NCBI GenBank assembly: GCA_964501185.1
Contig: CAZCRT010000012.1
Location: 12,093-76,092, forward strand
DNA from: BS150m-G50 sp964501185 [NCBI: uncultured Bacteroidia bacterium]
GTDB lineage: Bacteria; CAIWAD01; BS150m-G50
Length of the DNA: 64,000 nt
Direction of reading: 5' to 3'
Shown: piece after piece, positions 63,401-64,000 of the stretch
Layout: each line of letters starts with the position of its first letter
How positions within the stretch are numbered: the first letter of the stretch is position 1
Notes under the pieces: model-generated
Database searches by the model: none
What the model saw: the letters and a program-made list of their open reading frames with translations, nothing else
Told to the model about the DNA's origin: nothing
Position numbers and translations under genes: made by a program

Positions 63401-63902
63401 CGCTTCGTATACCTATAATGTTGTTGCTACACCAGTAGGTACCGGTTTAATCTACTTCGGTGCCTACGAGTTGTACTACTACAGTGTGGAATTGCTGGAT
63501 CCTTGCGTTCCAATGCATGAAGGTTGGATATCCATTTACCAGCCTGAATGTACATGGTATTGGAGCACCGCCTACGGTGAAGCTCCTCTTGGATGGCAGT
63601 CATCAGTATATCCTCCTGATTGGGTAAACGCTGTACAGATTCCGACAGATCTGGCGTTCTGCCTGACCCCCACCAGCGAAGTTCCCTGCAATGCACCTGA
63701 TGTAAGTATTACTTACAACAGTGGCATAGCAGCACTGACCCTGGCCGGTGGCGATGGTGACAGCTTCAACATCTACAAATCCTCTGAACCATATACAGGA
63801 TTTGTACTGTTGGATACCATTCCGAACGATGTTGGTGATGATGTATGGGTTGACGGTGAAGTTGGTAGATACTTCTACCAGGTTACTTCAAACTGTCAAT
63901 AA
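60450..63902 (+). CDS. Large cysteine-rich exported protein with PPC-like repeats and FnIII-like terminus
   Basis: 1150 residues, GAAGGAG upstream, signal peptide 1-19 ('VLGLACSAFA'). At least three pre-peptidase C-terminal (PPC)-like domains are visible: about 110-245 ('YDTKLYVYENAH...GNTYYIVVDGYYGAAGNYVLDI'), 380-490 and 787-905. A second module type occurs twice, at about 248-375 and 655-785 (both with 'NDxCxDA', 'APYPVQ.(A/S)GTVAGAT', 'VWYTIELPYA.NNV'). It has about 45 cysteines, many in pairs suited to disulfides. The last 70 residues ('CNAPDVSITYNSG..FNIYKSSEPYTGF..GRYFYQVTSNCQ') resemble the FnIII-like end of the protease cluster proteins. No catalytic domain was seen; a surface or matrix protein is likely. 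Confidence 0.85.
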   Translation: MKKFLVTGLVLGLACSAFANSPASLKSNDFNQAKAGSAVSGVQASSDLSNTRGEAELVEKTYVTEETQVMGSFWAELEIAELKSQDLPVPANLYRAVREYYGLPDFDLPLDRQGGETIATATVITALPHNSTGTTLGFIDDYDEVCPYSGSTSPDVVYSFTPAVNIGVDITLCNGSDYDTKLYVYENAHTPGAPFACNDDACPGYVSEILDLPLTGGNTYYIVVDGYYGAAGNYVLDITEDVYVEPPVNDQCVDAIAINAPYPVQTSGTVAGATADCPGWNGVWYTIELPYAANNVYVDFCDDPEIWDNMGIVLSTDCACTSYYYASFAPTCVNGNMELFYGGVTGPGIIYLPLFVEDYEGLAFDFTFNVFVEEFVIDPVGNTCDLPIVAPALPYTFNGTTADNTQSYGNAAPDEWHEFTLADAAQVIITLCEPDMTTYDSYLYLLSGDCATELASNDDFCGLVSEITAFLDPGTFVVGVDGYSSNAGDYQLDIAVVEPCDVVCPGGTPEGEEDCYDEYVDITNGGCNSVPPVFGAIASGETICGTGGDFLFEGSQYRDTDWFLFELTETMTVTVTGEAEFPPVFAIVNDVIDCIAPDFVEYVVGGECEVMTFSANMYPGSYAVFVGTNFDGYPCGLEYWVYMEAVPWTPPVAPPNDLCEDAQPIVAPYPVQVAGTVAGATIDCSGLLDWNAVWYTIELPYAENNVFVNWCDTECAPSNYGIILMDDCACDDYIPGTYAWSCPNGNLELEWLAVPGPTTIYFPHYIEGCEDFIINVDVQEATPYVPQLDCSQAVPVACDDLVSGDTSLGVNNVEIYSCSGWTESGPELVYTLDIGDGYGSISATLSNMSADMDVFILSDCNEMECVGYGDSVASYASPPAGTYYIVVDGYMGAMGTFDLAIGCQEPVQMPECPEGTLFGQTPIAPEDPNANGYTSSGTYISADNYFVSEDICDIHWWGFAVGCPDPTPFQIDFYADAGGYPAATASYTYNVVATPVGTGLIYFGAYELYYYSVELLDPCVPMHEGWISIYQPECTWYWSTAYGEAPLGWQSSVYPPDWVNAVQIPTDLAFCLTPTSEVPCNAPDVSITYNSGIAALTLAGGDGDSFNIYKSSEPYTGFVLLDTIPNDVGDDVWVDGEVGRYFYQVTSNCQ

Positions 63903-63930
63903 TCCCTTCAGATAACTGACAGAAACCCAG

Positions 63931-63961
63931 GCCCCCGGTGCAAACCGGGGGCTTTTTTTTG
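63931..63961 (+). terminator. Strong rho-independent terminator
   Basis: Nine-base-pair stem GCCCCCGGT (63931-63939) / ACCGGGGGC (63944-63952) with GCAA tetraloop, then nine T. Confidence 0.95.
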
Positions 63962-64000
63962 GTTCATCGCGTATTTCCGGGGTAAGCGGCGCTAATCTTG

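Overview
The window (about 50% G+C by eye) looks like chromosomal DNA of an anaerobic, Gram-negative bacterium of the FCB (Fibrobacterota-Chlorobiota-Bacteroidota) superphylum or a candidate phylum close to it. The pointers are: secreted proteins with type IX secretion (T9SS) C-terminal tails of the 'NPFNP...YNIKG...GIYFYQL...MLLVK' kind, two PorV/PorQ-family barrels, two TonB-dependent receptors with an N-terminal carboxypeptidase-regulatory-like domain, lipoproteins, and [FeFe]-hydrogenase maturation genes (hydF end, hydE). The clearest promoters seen are E. coli-like TTGACA-17-TAGAAT rather than the Bacteroidota type. TGA is a normal stop codon in most genes here.

Layout. 1-1832: 3' end of hydF, a DUF2461 gene and hydE. 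1946-3505: a T9SS cargo protein, followed by a decayed second copy of its tail. 3831-18073: a tandem cluster of five large secreted proteins, four subtilisin-like (S8) proteases and one fusion protein. Four of the five share a C-terminal block: CARDB-like domain, MAM-like domain, and a terminal FnIII-like domain ending in 'FYxVTWF'. In the fifth gene (16451-18073) a TlpA-like thioredoxin domain replaces the protease domain. It carries an in-frame TGA exactly at the first cysteine of the CxxC motif (U-G-A-C), followed by a hairpin with the geometry of a bacterial SECIS element. I read it as a previously unannotated secreted selenoprotein, and it is the main finding of the window. 18333-23263: an operon for a three-subunit molybdenum hydroxylase (Mo, 2Fe-2S and FAD subunits) with XdhC-type and MobA/MocA-type maturation proteins. 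23429-24784: NADP-type glutamate dehydrogenase. 25114-26826: another T9SS cargo.

27209-39898 and 50307-57287 are two operons with the same core order: TonB-dependent receptor, large secreted protein with a FlgD/T9SS-like tail, PorV/PorQ barrel. The first also carries two lipoproteins, and its receptor has an unusual insert of about ten EF-hand-like calcium loops. Between them lie a membrane glycosyltransferase-like protein, mltG, a UvrD/PcrA helicase, a small GIY-YIG nuclease gene bounded by palindromic inverted repeats, a 1191-residue TPR protein and nadC. 57355-57585 is a MITE-like element with 20-bp perfect inverted ends. 57738-59754 holds a nitroreductase, a 6PGDH-like dehydrogenase and a small secreted protein. 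The window ends with a 1150-residue cysteine-rich exported protein.

Taken together, much of the window serves the cell surface and secretion: proteases, adhesin-like modules, receptors and shuttle barrels, plus a probable extracytoplasmic selenocysteine redox protein. These are interleaved with anaerobic metabolism genes. No tRNA, rRNA, CRISPR array, prophage or complete insertion sequence was seen.
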